DNA of 64,000 nt from Pseudomonas wenzhouensis (GTDB lineage: Bacteria > Pseudomonadota > Gammaproteobacteria > Pseudomonadales > Pseudomonadaceae): contig NZ_CP072610.1 in assembly GCF_021029445.1 (NCBI RefSeq), positions 3,472,001-3,536,000 of the forward strand, written 5' to 3'. The notes beneath the pieces were generated by a model that saw only the letters and a program-made list of their open reading frames with translations, had not been told where the DNA came from and searched no databases. Made by a program: the position numbers and the translations under genes. Below, piece after piece: positions 1 to 9,776 of this stretch (positions are counted from its first letter, which is position 1; each line of letters opens with the position of its first letter).

Positions 1-704
1 CGCCACGCTGGCCAGCAGCGGCTTGAGGTAACTGCGCGCACCATGGATCAGCTCGACCGGCGTATCGTCCGCCGTCAGTGGCATGGCCACGCCCCAGCGC
101 TGCCGCCACTGCAGCCAGATCACCGCATAAACGATGGCCATCGCCGTCAGCGCTGGCGGCCCGGCCACGGCCACATAACCCCAGAAATCCAGACCGCCGG
201 CCTGACCGATAAGGATGTTCTGCGGATTGCCGATCAGGCTGGCGGCCGAGCCAGCATTACAGGACAACGCCAACGCCAGGAGAAATGGCCGAGGCTCCAG
301 CCCACGCAAATGCAGGCTGCGACACAGCAGCGGAGTCAGGGCGAAGGCAACGATATCGTTGACCAGCACCGCCGACAGCACACCGCCCAGCAACACCACA
401 CCCAGCAGCAACAGCGCCGGACGCTCGGCATGCTCGGTCAGGTAGCGGTTGAGCCAGGCATACACCCCGGAAAAGTCGAACTGCGCGGAAATCAGCATCA
501 GCGCCAGCAGCAGCAACAGCGCGCCAGGGTCGAGATGATGGGCCGCATCCTGCATGCTCAGCGCGCCGCTGACCAACAGCAATACGGCGGCGCAACAGGC
601 GATCCAGCTGCGGTCGATGCGCAGGCCGCGAATGCCGCCAGCCGCCATGCCCAGGTAGGTGAGAACGAACAGGCTGATCGTCAGCCAGGCAGCGAAGGTC
701 ATGC
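1..704 (-). CDS. SLC13/ArsB-like anion permease, N-terminal part (runs off the window)
   Basis: Reading the minus strand from ATG at 704 gives an open frame to the left edge that begins MTFAAWLTISLFVLTYLGM. An in-frame TAA lies two codons upstream, which fixes the start. The product is very hydrophobic, with several membrane helices. It carries the family signatures VNDIVAFALTPLL (near residue 120) and SLIGNPQNILIGQAGG (near residue 160), typical of the ArsB/NhaD/SLC13 ion-transporter superfamily, where NDxxA and GNPQN line the transport site. The substrate cannot be told: dicarboxylates, arsenite, sulfate and Na+/H+ exchange are all known in the superfamily. The C-terminal half is missing because of the window edge. 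Plus-strand ORFs here are shadows. Confidence 0.8.
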
Positions 705-786
705 GTTATGGACCCGAAAGATGCACGGAAGAAGCGGCGGACTCTAGCGATACCGAAGCGCCACGGGAATACCCATGGTCATTTTC

Positions 787-1566
787 TCAGGGATCGGGCC
801 GCGCCAGATAAGCCCTGACGCGCGCCTGATACGCCGCCGAGTCACGCTGGCGCTGCACTTCACTCCAGATCCGCTCGGCCAGCTCGGGGTCACGCATCAG
901 CAGCGCCCTGGACAGCATCAGGTAATAGGCTTTCTCTTCGAGTAGATGCGGCAACTTCTCCACCTGCCGAGCCAACTGCGGATTGGCCTGCAGGATGAAA
1001 TCACCACGCATGGTCTGCAAGGCGACCGCTTCGACCCGGCCGTGCACCAGCATCTGCAATAACGCCAGCGGGTCGCGGCTCGACTCGTCCACCGCCAGCC
1101 CGTGGTCGAGCAACAGATCGCGGATGGAAAACCCGCTGAGCGAGCCGACCTGGCCATTGACCTGGCTGAAATGCCGGCCATCCCAGGACACCGCGCTGCC
1201 AACCCGGCGATACAGGGTATAGCGTGAGCTGTGCAAACGCCTGTGCGCGTCCACCTGCCCTCGGCTATCGCTCGGGTAATGGCCCATCTGCAGGCGTTCG
1301 GGCTTGAAGCTGGCGGCGAAGGCGCCGTCGTAGACCCCCTGTTCAAGCCCTGAAAGGCAGCGCTTCCAGGGCACTGCAACGTAAGTCACCTGCAGCCCCA
1401 AAGCCTGCTGAACCAGGCCGAGCAGTTCCAGGTTCAGGCCGGTGCCGTCGGTCATTACCCAGGGGAAGGAGTCCTGGTCTTCGTGACAGAAGGTCAGCGT
1501 CGGCTGCGCGCCGTAACAGGCGCCGGCCAACAGCCAGAACAGGCAGTAATGCAGCGCTTTGTGCAA
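787..1566 (-). CDS. periplasmic solute-binding protein, family 3 type
   Basis: The 259-residue product has an N-terminal signal peptide (ALHYCLFWLLAGACYGAQ) and a periplasmic-binding-protein fold of the bacterial family-3 type (CHEDQDSFPWVMTDG, then PWKRCLSGLEQGVYDGAFAA near residue 65). Such proteins bind amino acids or serve as sensor-like orphans. No permease or ATPase gene is adjacent, so a role in ABC uptake is not shown. The likely initiation codon is TTG at 1566, preceded by a GGAG ribosome-binding site eight bases upstream; no better in-frame ATG is visible. It is divergent from a second binding-protein gene that starts at 1815, and the 248 bases between them presumably hold both promoters. 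Confidence 0.75.
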   Translation of the reverse strand: MHKALHYCLFWLLAGACYGAQPTLTFCHEDQDSFPWVMTDGTGLNLELLGLVQQALGLQVTYVAVPWKRCLSGLEQGVYDGAFAASFKPERLQMGHYPSDSRGQVDAHRRLHSSRYTLYRRVGSAVSWDGRHFSQVNGQVGSLSGFSIRDLLLDHGLAVDESSRDPLALLQMLVHGRVEAVALQTMRGDFILQANPQLARQVEKLPHLLEEKAYYLMLSRALLMRDPELAERIWSEVQRQRDSAAYQARVRAYLARPDP

Positions 1567-1814
1567 AACGAGACTCCATCACCGGAATGCCTGACGCCAG
1601 GCCTTCGATTCGCGGCTTGCCACCGACTTGTTGCTCCAAGCATAGGCATATCTGCCTGCTGGCGCCCGCATCAAGTGGGTGCAAAAACCGATACAGGGTC
1701 ATCCCCCAGGCTGTCATCATTTCACGCGCCTGAGAGCACGACGCTGACTGGGATCAACAGAACAAAAGCCGTAAAGTTGAATAATCCTCCCGCCTGAGCT
1801 GTCGGAGTCATCAG

Positions 1815-2603
1815 ATGCGCCAACGCCTGTTAATCGCCCTGTTCGGCCTGATCGTCTGCAGCCCTCTGGGCGCTACCGAAGCCCCGCTGTTACGCATCAG
1901 CGCCGGCGAGTGGCCGCCCTACCTGTCAGCCCGGCTCGAACACCAGGGGCCAGTGGCCCACCTGCTGCGCGACCTGCTGGCCGAGGAAGGCTACCGTGTC
2001 GAATTCACCTTCCTGCCCTGGCCCCGCGCCTACGCCGAAGCCGCCGCAGGCCGGTTCGACGCCACCGCGGTATGGATGCACAAGACCGAGCGTGAGGCCG
2101 ACTTTCTCTTCAGCGCCCCACTGCTCAACGAACAGTTCGTGTTCTTCCACCTGAAAACCCAGCCGTTCGACTGGCAGCGCTTCGACGACCTCAGTGGCAT
2201 GACCCTCGGCGGCGGCCTGGAATACAGCTACGGGCCGGCATTCGATGCCTTTCTCGCCGAAGGCAAGGTGCTCATCGAACGAGTGTCCAGCGACCGGCAG
2301 AACTTCGAGAAGCTGCTCAAGGAGCGCGTGGTGCTCTACCCGCAGGAGCTCAACGTCGGCTACGCCGCGCTGCTCAACGAGTTCTCCAGCGCCGATGCCG
2401 AGCGCATCACCCACCACCCCAAACCGCTGCTGGTCAACCTCAGTTACCTGATGCTGCCCAAGCGCCTGGCGCAGAGCGAAGCGCTACGCGAGCGCTTCAA
2501 CGCTCGCCTGCAACAGTTCCGCGACGACGGTCGTTACCAGAAGTATTTCGACGACCTGCAGGCTGGCCACTACCAACCCGGGCCGGAAGATGCCGCGCCA
2601 TAA
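1815..2603 (+). CDS. periplasmic solute-binding protein, family 3 type
   Basis: The 262-residue product has a clear signal peptide (MRQRLLIALFGLIVCSPLGAT) and the mature start LLRISAGEWPPYLSA, the usual family-3 ligand-pocket opening. The sequence FLPWPRAYAEAAAGRFDATAVW (near residue 62) matches the orphan amino-acid-binding-like proteins common in Pseudomonas, often annotated as transporter substrate-binding domain-containing proteins. It resembles the divergent neighbour at 787-1566 in layout, and the two may be distant paralogues. No membrane component of an ABC system is nearby, so ligand and partner are unknown. A REP-like hairpin pair follows the stop codon. Confidence 0.8.
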   Translation: MRQRLLIALFGLIVCSPLGATEAPLLRISAGEWPPYLSARLEHQGPVAHLLRDLLAEEGYRVEFTFLPWPRAYAEAAAGRFDATAVWMHKTEREADFLFSAPLLNEQFVFFHLKTQPFDWQRFDDLSGMTLGGGLEYSYGPAFDAFLAEGKVLIERVSSDRQNFEKLLKERVVLYPQELNVGYAALLNEFSSADAERITHHPKPLLVNLSYLMLPKRLAQSEALRERFNARLQQFRDDGRYQKYFDDLQAGHYQPGPEDAAP

Positions 2604-2621
2604 CCGAAAAAACGTGGCGCC

Positions 2622-2687
2622 TGGATTCCCGCCTGCGCGGGAATGACGAGGACTCCAGACAGTCGTCATCCCCGCGAAGGCGGGGAC
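2622..2687. repeat. pair of inverted REP-like hairpins
   Basis: Two GC-rich palindromes in opposite orientation, ATTCCCGCCTGCGCGGGAAT and TCCCCGCGAAGGCGGGGA, are separated by about 20 bases, a BIME-like arrangement. They lie between two convergent genes and could act as a bidirectional transcription end or mRNA stabiliser. Confidence 0.6.
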
Positions 2688-2707
2688 CAAAAATGAGCAG
2701 TCAATGA

Positions 2708-3256
2708 TCAGCGAATAAAGCCCTTGCTGACCTCGCGGAACAACTCGGTGCCAGCCTGTTCCAGCCACTCGAAGGCGACCATCTCGCGCGAAACGATCAC
2801 CGCGCCGGCACGTTCCATGCGAGCCAGCCCCAAGGCCTTGTCGCGTGGCCGGCGCGATCCCACCGCCTCGTCGACCACGAACACTTCACGCCCGGCCGCC
2901 AGCAGGCCCATTACCGTCTGCAGTACGCAGACATGAGTTTCTGTGCCGCAGACGACGAACTGCCTGCGCTCGCCACCGGGCAAGTCGAACAGCCCAGCCC
3001 CGGCGGTTGCCGAAAAATGAATCTTCTCCCGCAACCCATCGCCCGGCAGCAGTTCATGCAGGGCCGGCTCGGTGTAGCCCAGCCCCTTGGGATATTGCTC
3101 GGTGGCGATCACCGGCACCTGCAGGCGCTGCGCCACGCGCACCAGCCAGGTGGCCTGCTCGACCACCGCCGTGCCGCCATCGATGGCGGGTAACAGGCGT
3201 TCCTGCAGGTCGATCACCAGCAGGGTGGAATCCTTCGCTCGCATCAACATCGTCAT
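2708..3256 (-). CDS. isochorismatase-family cysteine hydrolase
   Basis: The 182-residue protein fits the isochorismatase-like hydrolase family (YcaC/nicotinamidase fold). The catalytic triad is visible: Asp16 in VIDLQER, Lys78 in GLREKIHF and Cys110 in GTETHVCV, the last following the typical GTE cis-peptide segment. The substrate is unknown; members hydrolyse amides or vinyl ethers. Its ATG overlaps the sbcC stop in an ATGA junction (3253-3256), so it is the last gene of the sbcC transcription unit and probably translationally coupled to it. No direct link to DNA repair is implied by its chemistry. Confidence 0.85.
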   Translation of the reverse strand: MTMLMRAKDSTLLVIDLQERLLPAIDGGTAVVEQATWLVRVAQRLQVPVIATEQYPKGLGYTEPALHELLPGDGLREKIHFSATAGAGLFDLPGGERRQFVVCGTETHVCVLQTVMGLLAAGREVFVVDEAVGSRRPRDKALGLARMERAGAVIVSREMVAFEWLEQAGTELFREVSKGFIR

Positions 3257-6200
3257 GCCCCTTCTTTGACTGCAAAACGTGCGTCGAGCCGGCTGTAACC
3301 CAGGCCAACGCCCTTGTGTACCCGTAACTGCACCGGAATGCGTTCCTTCATCGCCTCGACATGGCTGATCACGCCGATGGTCTTGCCGCTGGCGTTGAGG
3401 TTATCCAGCGCGTCCAGCGCCACCTCCAGCGTCTCGCCATCGAGCGTGCCGAAGCCTTCATCGAGAAACAGCGAGTCGATGCTGGTCTTGTGGCTGACCA
3501 GATCCGACAGTGCCAGGGCCAGCGCCAGGCTGACCAGAAAGCTCTCGCCACCGGACAGCGTGCGGCAATCGCGCGCCACGTCGGCCTGCCAGGTGTCGCG
3601 TACCTCCAGCTCCAGCTCGCCACTGCCCTTGCGCGCCAGTTGGTAGCGGCCATGCAGGCGCGTCAGTTGGCGATTGGCCAGGTGGATCAGGTGATCGAGG
3701 GTCAGGCCCTGGGCGAACTTGCGGAACTTGGCGCCATCGGCCGAGCCGATCAGGCCATTGAGTTGCTGCCACAGCGCATGTTCGCCGGTCTGCGCCTCGA
3801 TCTCAGCGAACAACGCCTGCTGACTGCTACGTCGCGCCGCGTCGGCCTGCAACTGCGCGCGCAGCTCGCCCTGGCGTTCACTCAGGCCACGCAAACGCTC
3901 CTGCAATACCTGAATCTGCTCGACTAGCGCCTCCAGGCTCAACTCGGTTTGCGCTTCGGCCTGCAGGCGCTGCACCTCGGCCTGGGCTGCAGCCTGCAGG
4001 GTCATGGCCTGGGTGTGCGCGCGTTCGAGATCCGCCTTGAGCTGCAGCAAGCGCTGGCGTTCGTCTTCACTCAGCACGGCCGTTTCGAACGCCGCCTGAT
4101 CGGCGAAGGGGCTGCTGGCTAGCGCCTCTTGCCAGGTCTGCCAGCAGCTTTGCAGGCGTTGCTGTTCGCGCGCCAGCAAGGCGATCTGGGCCTGCTCGTT
4201 GCCGGCCAGGCCGTCGCGTTCACGCTGGGTGGCGGCCAGCCGCTCGGCCGCCTCGCGCAGCGCCTGCTGCGGGTCGGCCGCCGCTACCGGAGCCTGCTGG
4301 CTCGGCGCACCCGCCGCCTGCCAACGTTGTTGCCAGTGCTCGGCCTGCGCCTGGGCTTCGTCCAGTTGTCGCTGTGCTTCGCGTGCGCGTTGCAGCAACT
4401 GCAGCTCGTCCGCCTGCGCCTGCTGCCAGGCTTGCCAGGCGGCTTTCTGCTGCATCAACCAGCCTGCACTGTCGGCCGGCAACGCGCTGGCGAAGCCTTG
4501 CAGACTGGCCAGCAATGCCTGGCTCAACTGCGCCTGCTCGGCCTGCAAATCACTCAGTTGAGTCTGTTGGTCAGCCAGACGCGCCTGGGTGTTGTCCAGA
4601 TCACGGCTGAGCAACGCCTGCTGCCGCTCGGCCTCGGCCTGCGCGCGCTCGCCCTTTTCACGTACCTCACGCAGGCGCTGCAGTTCGGTTTGCTGCGCCT
4701 GCACGGTTTCCAGGCGCGCCTGCACCGCCGCCAGTTCGTGCTCGTGCTGCTGTTGCAGAACGACCAACTCGGCAACGGTCTGCAGCCGGATGTCATGCTC
4801 GTTCAGTTGTTGCTGCCACTGCTGATCCAGCGGCAGCCATTGCGCCTCGGCCTGCGCCTGTTGCGCCTGCACCTGCTCGATCTGCGCGGCCAGGCGGGTC
4901 AGCTCATCGCGCATATGGGCGCCCTGGCTTTCCAGCTCGCTCAACTCACTGCGGCACTGCGCCAGCGCCTGCTCGGAGGCCGAGACGTTCAGCGCCTGGT
5001 ATTGGCTGATCGCCGGATGCTCGTGCGAGCCGCACAGCGGGCAGGCATCGCCCGGTTGCAGGCGGGCGCGATGGGCCTCCAGATCCTGAATGCGTTGTTC
5101 CTGCTCCAGCAGCTTTTCCTTGTCGGCGACCTGCTGCTTGAGTGTCTTGTAGCGCTCGCGCAGGGTCGTGATTTCCGCGTTCTTGCCGCTCTGCAAACCT
5201 TGCAGCTCGGCCAGGCGCGGCGGCAGTTCGCCCAGTTGCCTGGCCAGCGCTTCGCGGCTCTGCGCCAATTGCTGCAGCCGGTCGAATACCCGGCTGCGTG
5301 CTTGCAGACGCTGCCAAACCTGGCGCAAGCCGGCCTCACCGGCGTCCCCCAGCAGCGCCAGTACGGCGCCTTGCTGCTGTGCCTCGGCGTCGCGCGCCTG
5401 CTGCACCTGCTGCTGCAACGTCGCCAGGCGCACGCCCTGCTCTTCACGCTGGCGCTGCAGCGTCGTCAGTTGTGCAGCGGATTCGTCCAGGCGCATCTGC
5501 GTCGCCTGCAACGCCTGCTCAGCCTTTGCCCGCTGCGCAAAACGCTCGTCCCAGCCACTGAGCAATTCGCCCAATCGCGCCTGCTGGCGGTGCTCGCTCA
5601 GCCAGGCCTGCACCTCAGCGTGCTGATGCTGCACCTGCGTCAGGGCGGCCAGGCGCTCGTCACGCCAATGCGTGGCCTGGCCACTGGCCTGCCACAGCGC
5701 CTGGCGCTCACGCTCGGCGCACGCCTGCATCTGCTCGCGCAGGGCCAGTAGCCCTTGTTCAACCTGCTGGCAATCGTGCTGCGCCTGCTGCCAGCCCTGG
5801 TGCAGCGGCTGCAAACGTGCGGCGGGCTCGCTGGCGGCCAGGCGCTGTAGATCATGGCCGGCATCAGCCTGACGCTGGCGGGCCTGCTCCAGCCGCAATG
5901 TGGCTTCGGCAGCCTGTTGCTCGGCGCGCTGCAACACCTCACGCCAGCGCTGCTGCGCCAGCAGCGTCTGTTGTTCGGCCAGCAGTGGCGCCTGCTCCTG
6001 CGCCAGGCGCTCGGCTTCGGCCTGCAACTCGGTGCGCTGCGCTTCGTCCAGCAACTCCATGCCCTGGGCACGGCTTTTCAGCAGGCTCAGCACCTGCTCC
6101 GCCGCCTTGGTGCGTTCGTAGACCTGCTGCGAAATCTGCCCGTACACCTCGGTGCCGGTCAGCTCCTCCAGCAGCTCGGCGCGCTGGTTGGCATTGGCTT

Positions 6201-6687
6201 CGAGGAAGGCGGCGAAACCGCCCTGCGCCAGCAGCATGGATTTGGTGAACCGCTCGAAGTCCAGGCCGGTCAGTTCGGCGGTCAGGCTTTCCTTTTCACG
6301 AATCTTGTCGGTGAGGATTTCACCGTCGGCCATCCGCGCCAGCTCCACCTTGGGCGCCTGCAGCGCGCCGTCGATCTTGTCCCGCGCACGGCGCTGGCTC
6401 CAGAAGGCGCGGTAGCCCTGGCCTTTGACCTCGAACTCGACCTCGGCCAGGCAATCGGCGGTGTGTCGCGTCATCAGCTCGTTGCCACTGGCCGACAGCG
6501 TGCTCATGCGCGGCGTGCGGTGATACAGGGCCAGGCAGATGGCATCGAGCAGCGTGGTCTTACCGGCGCCGGTCGGCCCGGTGATGGCGAACAGGCCACT
6601 GCCGGCGAAAGGCTCGGCAGCGAAGTCGATCTTCCATTCGCCCTTGAGCGAGTTGAGGTTCTTGAGGCGCAGGCTGAGGATTTTCAT
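3253..6687 (-). CDS. sbcC: exonuclease subunit SbcC (Rad50-like SMC ATPase)
   Basis: With the start at ATG 6687 (MKILSLRLKNLNSL) the product has 1144 residues. A further upstream in-frame start at 6726 adds 13 residues that do not fit the family. The N-terminal half-ATPase has the P-loop GPTGAGKT (37-44). Long Gln/Ala/Glu-rich coiled coils flank a zinc-hook CPLCGSHEHP (near residue 547). The C-terminal lobe holds the signature LSGGES and Walker B SLFLDEGFGTLD (near 1072). With SbcD it forms a nuclease that opens hairpins and processes blocked DNA ends. Here it is 6.4 kb from sbcD, on the same strand, with other genes and two mobile elements between. The large antisense ORFs inside are shadows of the biased coiled-coil coding. 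Confidence 0.97.
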   Translation of the reverse strand: MKILSLRLKNLNSLKGEWKIDFAAEPFAGSGLFAITGPTGAGKTTLLDAICLALYHRTPRMSTLSASGNELMTRHTADCLAEVEFEVKGQGYRAFWSQRRARDKIDGALQAPKVELARMADGEILTDKIREKESLTAELTGLDFERFTKSMLLAQGGFAAFLEANANQRAELLEELTGTEVYGQISQQVYERTKAAEQVLSLLKSRAQGMELLDEAQRTELQAEAERLAQEQAPLLAEQQTLLAQQRWREVLQRAEQQAAEATLRLEQARQRQADAGHDLQRLAASEPAARLQPLHQGWQQAQHDCQQVEQGLLALREQMQACAERERQALWQASGQATHWRDERLAALTQVQHQHAEVQAWLSEHRQQARLGELLSGWDERFAQRAKAEQALQATQMRLDESAAQLTTLQRQREEQGVRLATLQQQVQQARDAEAQQQGAVLALLGDAGEAGLRQVWQRLQARSRVFDRLQQLAQSREALARQLGELPPRLAELQGLQSGKNAEITTLRERYKTLKQQVADKEKLLEQEQRIQDLEAHRARLQPGDACPLCGSHEHPAISQYQALNVSASEQALAQCRSELSELESQGAHMRDELTRLAAQIEQVQAQQAQAEAQWLPLDQQWQQQLNEHDIRLQTVAELVVLQQQHEHELAAVQARLETVQAQQTELQRLREVREKGERAQAEAERQQALLSRDLDNTQARLADQQTQLSDLQAEQAQLSQALLASLQGFASALPADSAGWLMQQKAAWQAWQQAQADELQLLQRAREAQRQLDEAQAQAEHWQQRWQAAGAPSQQAPVAAADPQQALREAAERLAATQRERDGLAGNEQAQIALLAREQQRLQSCWQTWQEALASSPFADQAAFETAVLSEDERQRLLQLKADLERAHTQAMTLQAAAQAEVQRLQAEAQTELSLEALVEQIQVLQERLRGLSERQGELRAQLQADAARRSSQQALFAEIEAQTGEHALWQQLNGLIGSADGAKFRKFAQGLTLDHLIHLANRQLTRLHGRYQLARKGSGELELEVRDTWQADVARDCRTLSGGESFLVSLALALALSDLVSHKTSIDSLFLDEGFGTLDGETLEVALDALDNLNASGKTIGVISHVEAMKERIPVQLRVHKGVGLGYSRLDARFAVKEGA

Positions 6688-6735
6688 GCACAGGTCGTAA
6701 GCCGATGGAGGCGCACATTCTGGCATATCGGGGAT

Positions 6736-7098
6736 TCAGTCGCGGCAATAGCCCTCGCCGCTGCGCACGGTCAGGCAGTTCTGTTTGTCCAGCAGCCACT
6801 TCATGCCGGTGGCCTCGCCGTCGCTGGCACGGATGCGCTCCACCACACCGTCACGGACGAAGACGATCTGCCCACCCTGCGCCCGGCCGACAAAGCGTCG
6901 TGGGCCGTCGAGATTGGCGATGGTCAGGCGGTAATCGGCGGGCGTGCCGGTGATCTCCAGGTAGGTGCCCTCCGGCCCGTTCCAACGGCCCTGCCATTGC
7001 TCGGTCACGCGGCCATCCTGCTCACTGGCGGACGTGGCGCAACCCGCCAGTAACAACGGCACGGCAACCACACAGAGGGTCTGGGCAATTCTTTGCAT
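6736..7098 (-). CDS. small predicted lipoprotein
   Basis: Starting at ATG 7098, which has a GGAG site upstream, the 120-residue product begins MQRIAQTLCVVAVPLLLAGCATSA, a signal sequence ending in the lipobox LLAGC. The mature part is a small domain (QWQGRWNGPEGTYLEITG ... DYRLTIANLDGPRRFVGRAQGGQIVFVRDGV) that looks beta-rich and ends with Cys residues (KQNCLTV, EGYCRD) which could form a disulfide. I do not recognise a named family. An alternative start at 7170 would hide the lipoprotein signal. It lies between sbcC and the broken diguanylate cyclase gene, in the block that splits sbcD from sbcC. Confidence 0.7.
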   Translation of the reverse strand: MQRIAQTLCVVAVPLLLAGCATSASEQDGRVTEQWQGRWNGPEGTYLEITGTPADYRLTIANLDGPRRFVGRAQGGQIVFVRDGVVERIRASDGEATGMKWLLDKQNCLTVRSGEGYCRD

Positions 7099-7193
7099 AA
7101 AGCGTCTCCAGTCAGAAAAACACCACCTCGCACGCAGGCCAGGCAATGTCGGCTGCGCAACATCGCGCAATGGGTATGTTTCCAGGCGCTCCC

Positions 7194-8141
7194 TCAGAGC
7201 GTTTCGACACAGTCACGGCCATTGGCCTTGGCACGGTACATCGCCTGATCCGCGCGCTCCATCAGGCTGTCCAGGCTTTCGCCGGGGCGGTACTCGGCAA
7301 TGCCAAAGCTGGCACTCTTGTGCTGCACCCGCTCGAAGGAAAATCCGTTGATACGTTTTTGCAGGGCATGTACCGCACGCTCGGCGCTGGCAGCATCCGT
7401 CTCCGGCAGGATGATCAGAAACTCCTCGCCACCAAGCCGGCCAACCTTGTCCACCACACGCACGCCATCACGCAGCAGCCCGGCGAACTGCCGCAGCACA
7501 CTGTCCCCCACGGCATGCCCGTAAAGATCGTTGACGTTCTTGAAGTGATCGATATCGATCAGCACCACCGAAAATGGCGCGCCGTAACGGTTGGCCCGCG
7601 CCACCTCCTCGATCAGAAAATGCAGGGTGCGCGCACGGTTCCACAGCCCGGTCAGGCTGTCGACACTGGCGCTCAGCGCCAGGCTGTCTTGATGCAGGAA
7701 CATGCGCTTGTGCGCCTTCTCCAGCATAAAGGCACTGAGCAGACCAAAGGAGAACGACGCCAGCGTCCAGATCAGATGCAGACGCTGCGGCCCAGGCGCA
7801 AGCGTCTCTTCGAGGGTAACCAGCATGATCGCCAGCATCGATAGCATTGCCGTAAGCATGGCGCGCTTGAGCGCCAGCCCGGAGATGGCGAACGTCCACA
7901 TCAGGTTCAGATAGATCTCCGGCGCATACAGCACAAAGCGTGGCGTGCCGGCGTTGAAATACAGGTTGGACAACACCGAAACGATAGGCGCCGTGGTCAA
8001 CAAGGCCAGCATCAACGAATGCCGCTCAGGACGAAAACTCAACAGACCGACGGACAACAACATGCCCGGTACCAACAGCGCATGGATGACCAGGCGCAGC
8101 AGCGGTTGATCGCTCTCCACGTTCTGCTGTAACCGCTCCAT
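7194..8141 (-). pseudogene. diguanylate cyclase, 3' part of a gene split by IS66
   Basis: The frame encodes several membrane helices followed by a GGDEF domain with the active-site motif RLGGEEF and an inhibitory-site RVVD five residues before it. This is the 3' part of a longer gene. The IS66 inverted repeat begins at 8129, and the missing 5' part lies at 10221-10385. Removing the element and one copy of the 8-bp duplication joins the two frames exactly (…IYAAIEQ-N-VESDQPLL…) into a protein of about 363 residues. The apparent start codons at 8150 (GTG) and 8141 (ATG) are supplied by the element. A truncated product lacking the first membrane helix could still be made, so loss of activity is likely but not proved. 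Confidence 0.85.
8121..8128. repeat. 8-bp target site duplication, left copy (IS66)
   Basis: GTTCTGCT directly precedes the left inverted repeat and recurs at 10221-10228 directly after the right one. Eight-base duplications are the rule for the IS66 family. The perfect match suggests the insertion is intact and fairly recent. Confidence 0.95.
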
Positions 8142-8152
8142 AAACCCCACCT
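8129..8152. repeat. IS66 left terminal inverted repeat
   Basis: This 24-base sequence is the perfect complement of 10197-10220. Read outward on the minus strand it supplies GTG and ATG codons in frame with the downstream diguanylate cyclase fragment. Confidence 0.95.
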
Positions 8153-8173
8153 ACTGCTGATGGAGCGGGTCTG

Positions 8174-9757
8174 TCAGGATGCGCTCACTGGCGAGCAATT
8201 CCACGGCAGCAGCGCTTCGTAATCCTCGACGCTATTGGCGGCCGGCAGGCGTTCGAGGATGTGGCGCAGCCAGGCGTAAGGCTCCTGGCCATTGGCCTTG
8301 GCGGTTTCGATCAGGCTGTAGATCTGCGCGCTGGCCGTGGCCCCCTTGGGCGTGTCGCTGAACAGCCAGTTCTTGCGCCCGATAACGAACGGGCGGATGG
8401 CGTTCTCCGCGCGGTTGTTGTCGATCGGGAGATGTCCACCTTCGACGTAGCGCACCAGCTTTCTCCAGTTGCTGGCCAGGTAGTTCACCGCCCTGCCCAG
8501 CGCCGTCTGCCCGACGACCTGCGGCTGGGTCTTGTCCAGCCAGGTCTTAAGTTGATCGAGCAGCGGCTGGCTGCGTTGCTGACGGGCGACCAGGCGCTCG
8601 GTATCGCAAGCGTCCTTCAGGTCCCGCTCGATGCCGTAGAGCTTGTTGATCAGGTTCAACGCCATGTCGGCACGGCCGGTTTTGCCCTTGGGTTGCACTT
8701 TCTGCGCCTCGACGAACTTGCGCCGCGCATGCGCCCAGCAGCCGAGGCGTTCGATGCCTTCTTGCGCGGCCACGGCGTTGTAGCCGGCGTAGTCGTCGGT
8801 CATCAGGTAGCCGCGATAACCATCGAGCAGGCGCAGCGGCACCTCCTGCGCGCGGCTGGCGGTGTAGTCGAAGAGGATCACCGGCTTATCCGGTGGTCCA
8901 CCGCTTTGTACCCACATCCAGGACTGCGCGGTGGGATCGCGTCCCGGTTCATGCAGTACCTGCAAGCGCGTTTCGTCGCAGTGCAAAACGGGGTATTCGA
9001 GCAACTTGTCGCGCAGCAGGTTGAGCAGCGGTTGCAGTTGCTCGCCGCTCTGGATCACCCAGCGCGCCAGGGTCTGGCGCGGGATCTCGACGCCGTGGCG
9101 GCTGAGCATCTTCTCGAAGCGGTACAGCGGGATGCCGTCGGCGTATTTGGTGGTCAGCAGCATCGCCAGCACACTGGGGCTGGCCAGGCTCTTCTCGATC
9201 AGTTGGGCCGGCTTGTCGGCAGTGATCGGCGCCGCTTCGCAGGCCTTGCAGGCGTAGGTCTTGCGGATATGGCGGATGACCCGCACCTGCATCGGGATGA
9301 TCTCCAGCTGCTCGCTGGTCTCCTCGCCGATGAGCTGTTTGCAGGCGCCACAGGCGCAAGTCAGCTCGTGCTCGGGCAGGTCGTGGATGACCTCGACACG
9401 CGGCAGGTTGGCCGGCAACGGCTTGCGCTTGCCACGGCGCTTGACCGGCGCAACGATTTCTTCGGCTTCGGCTTCGGCTTCGGCTTCGGCTTCGGCTTCG
9501 GCTTCGGCTTCGCTTGGCGCGGCGGACAGCGCTTCGATCAGCTCTTCGGCCTCGTTGAACATGGCCAACTGCGGCGAGTCGGTATCTTCAGGGCTGCGCT
9601 CGGACTTGGGCGAGAACAACTTGTGGCGCAGCAGGGCGACCTGTTCCTGAAGTTGTTCTATGCGAGCATCTTTCGCAGCCGCCTGTTCACTGGCCAGCAG
9701 CAGTAAATGCTTGAGCAGGATTGGGTCGTCAGGAAGGGGGGCGGGCACGGCGATCAT
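8174..9757 (-). CDS. tnpC: IS66-family transposase TnpC
   Basis: The 527-residue product has the order expected of IS66 transposases: an N-terminal leucine-zipper-like segment ([19 protein letters not shown]), a low-complexity Glu-Ala tract (near residues 83-99), a zinc-finger-like region (CACGACKQL … CKACEAAP), and the DDE catalytic core ([19 protein letters not shown], then [20 protein letters not shown] containing the Glu). It ends with the usual C-terminal segment (LLPWNCSP). The reading frame is intact, so the element could be active. The Glu-Ala tract is encoded by a run of hexanucleotide repeats. Confidence 0.95.
   Translation of the reverse strand: MIAVPAPLPDDPILLKHLLLLASEQAAAKDARIEQLQEQVALLRHKLFSPKSERSPEDTDSPQLAMFNEAEELIEALSAAPSEAEAEAEAEAEAEAEAEEIVAPVKRRGKRKPLPANLPRVEVIHDLPEHELTCACGACKQLIGEETSEQLEIIPMQVRVIRHIRKTYACKACEAAPITADKPAQLIEKSLASPSVLAMLLTTKYADGIPLYRFEKMLSRHGVEIPRQTLARWVIQSGEQLQPLLNLLRDKLLEYPVLHCDETRLQVLHEPGRDPTAQSWMWVQSGGPPDKPVILFDYTASRAQEVPLRLLDGYRGYLMTDDYAGYNAVAAQEGIERLGCWAHARRKFVEAQKVQPKGKTGRADMALNLINKLYGIERDLKDACDTERLVARQQRSQPLLDQLKTWLDKTQPQVVGQTALGRAVNYLASNWRKLVRYVEGGHLPIDNNRAENAIRPFVIGRKNWLFSDTPKGATASAQIYSLIETAKANGQEPYAWLRHILERLPAANSVEDYEALLPWNCSPVSAS
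9461..9512. repeat. hexanucleotide tandem repeat inside tnpC
   Basis: TTCGGC is repeated almost nine times without interruption. On the coding strand this gives alternating Glu-Ala residues. Gain or loss of whole units keeps the frame, so it would change only the length of the linker before the catalytic domain. Confidence 0.9.
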
Positions 9758-9776
9758 GGCCGTGGATTATACCGGC

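Noticed and set aside
43..747. Plus-strand ORF of 234 residues
   Set aside because: It is a Gln/Arg-rich shadow of the minus-strand permease gene, which shows clear membrane helices and family motifs.
4129..5751. Plus-strand ORF of 540 residues antisense to sbcC
   Set aside because: Leu/Gln/Arg-rich antisense of the coiled-coil region; no site or domain. Such frames are common opposite high-GC coiled coils. The same holds for 5854-7053.
8261..9706. Plus-strand ORF of 481 residues antisense to tnpC
   Set aside because: Contains the GFGFGF run produced by the hexanucleotide repeat read on the wrong strand; the IS66 transposase is the real gene.
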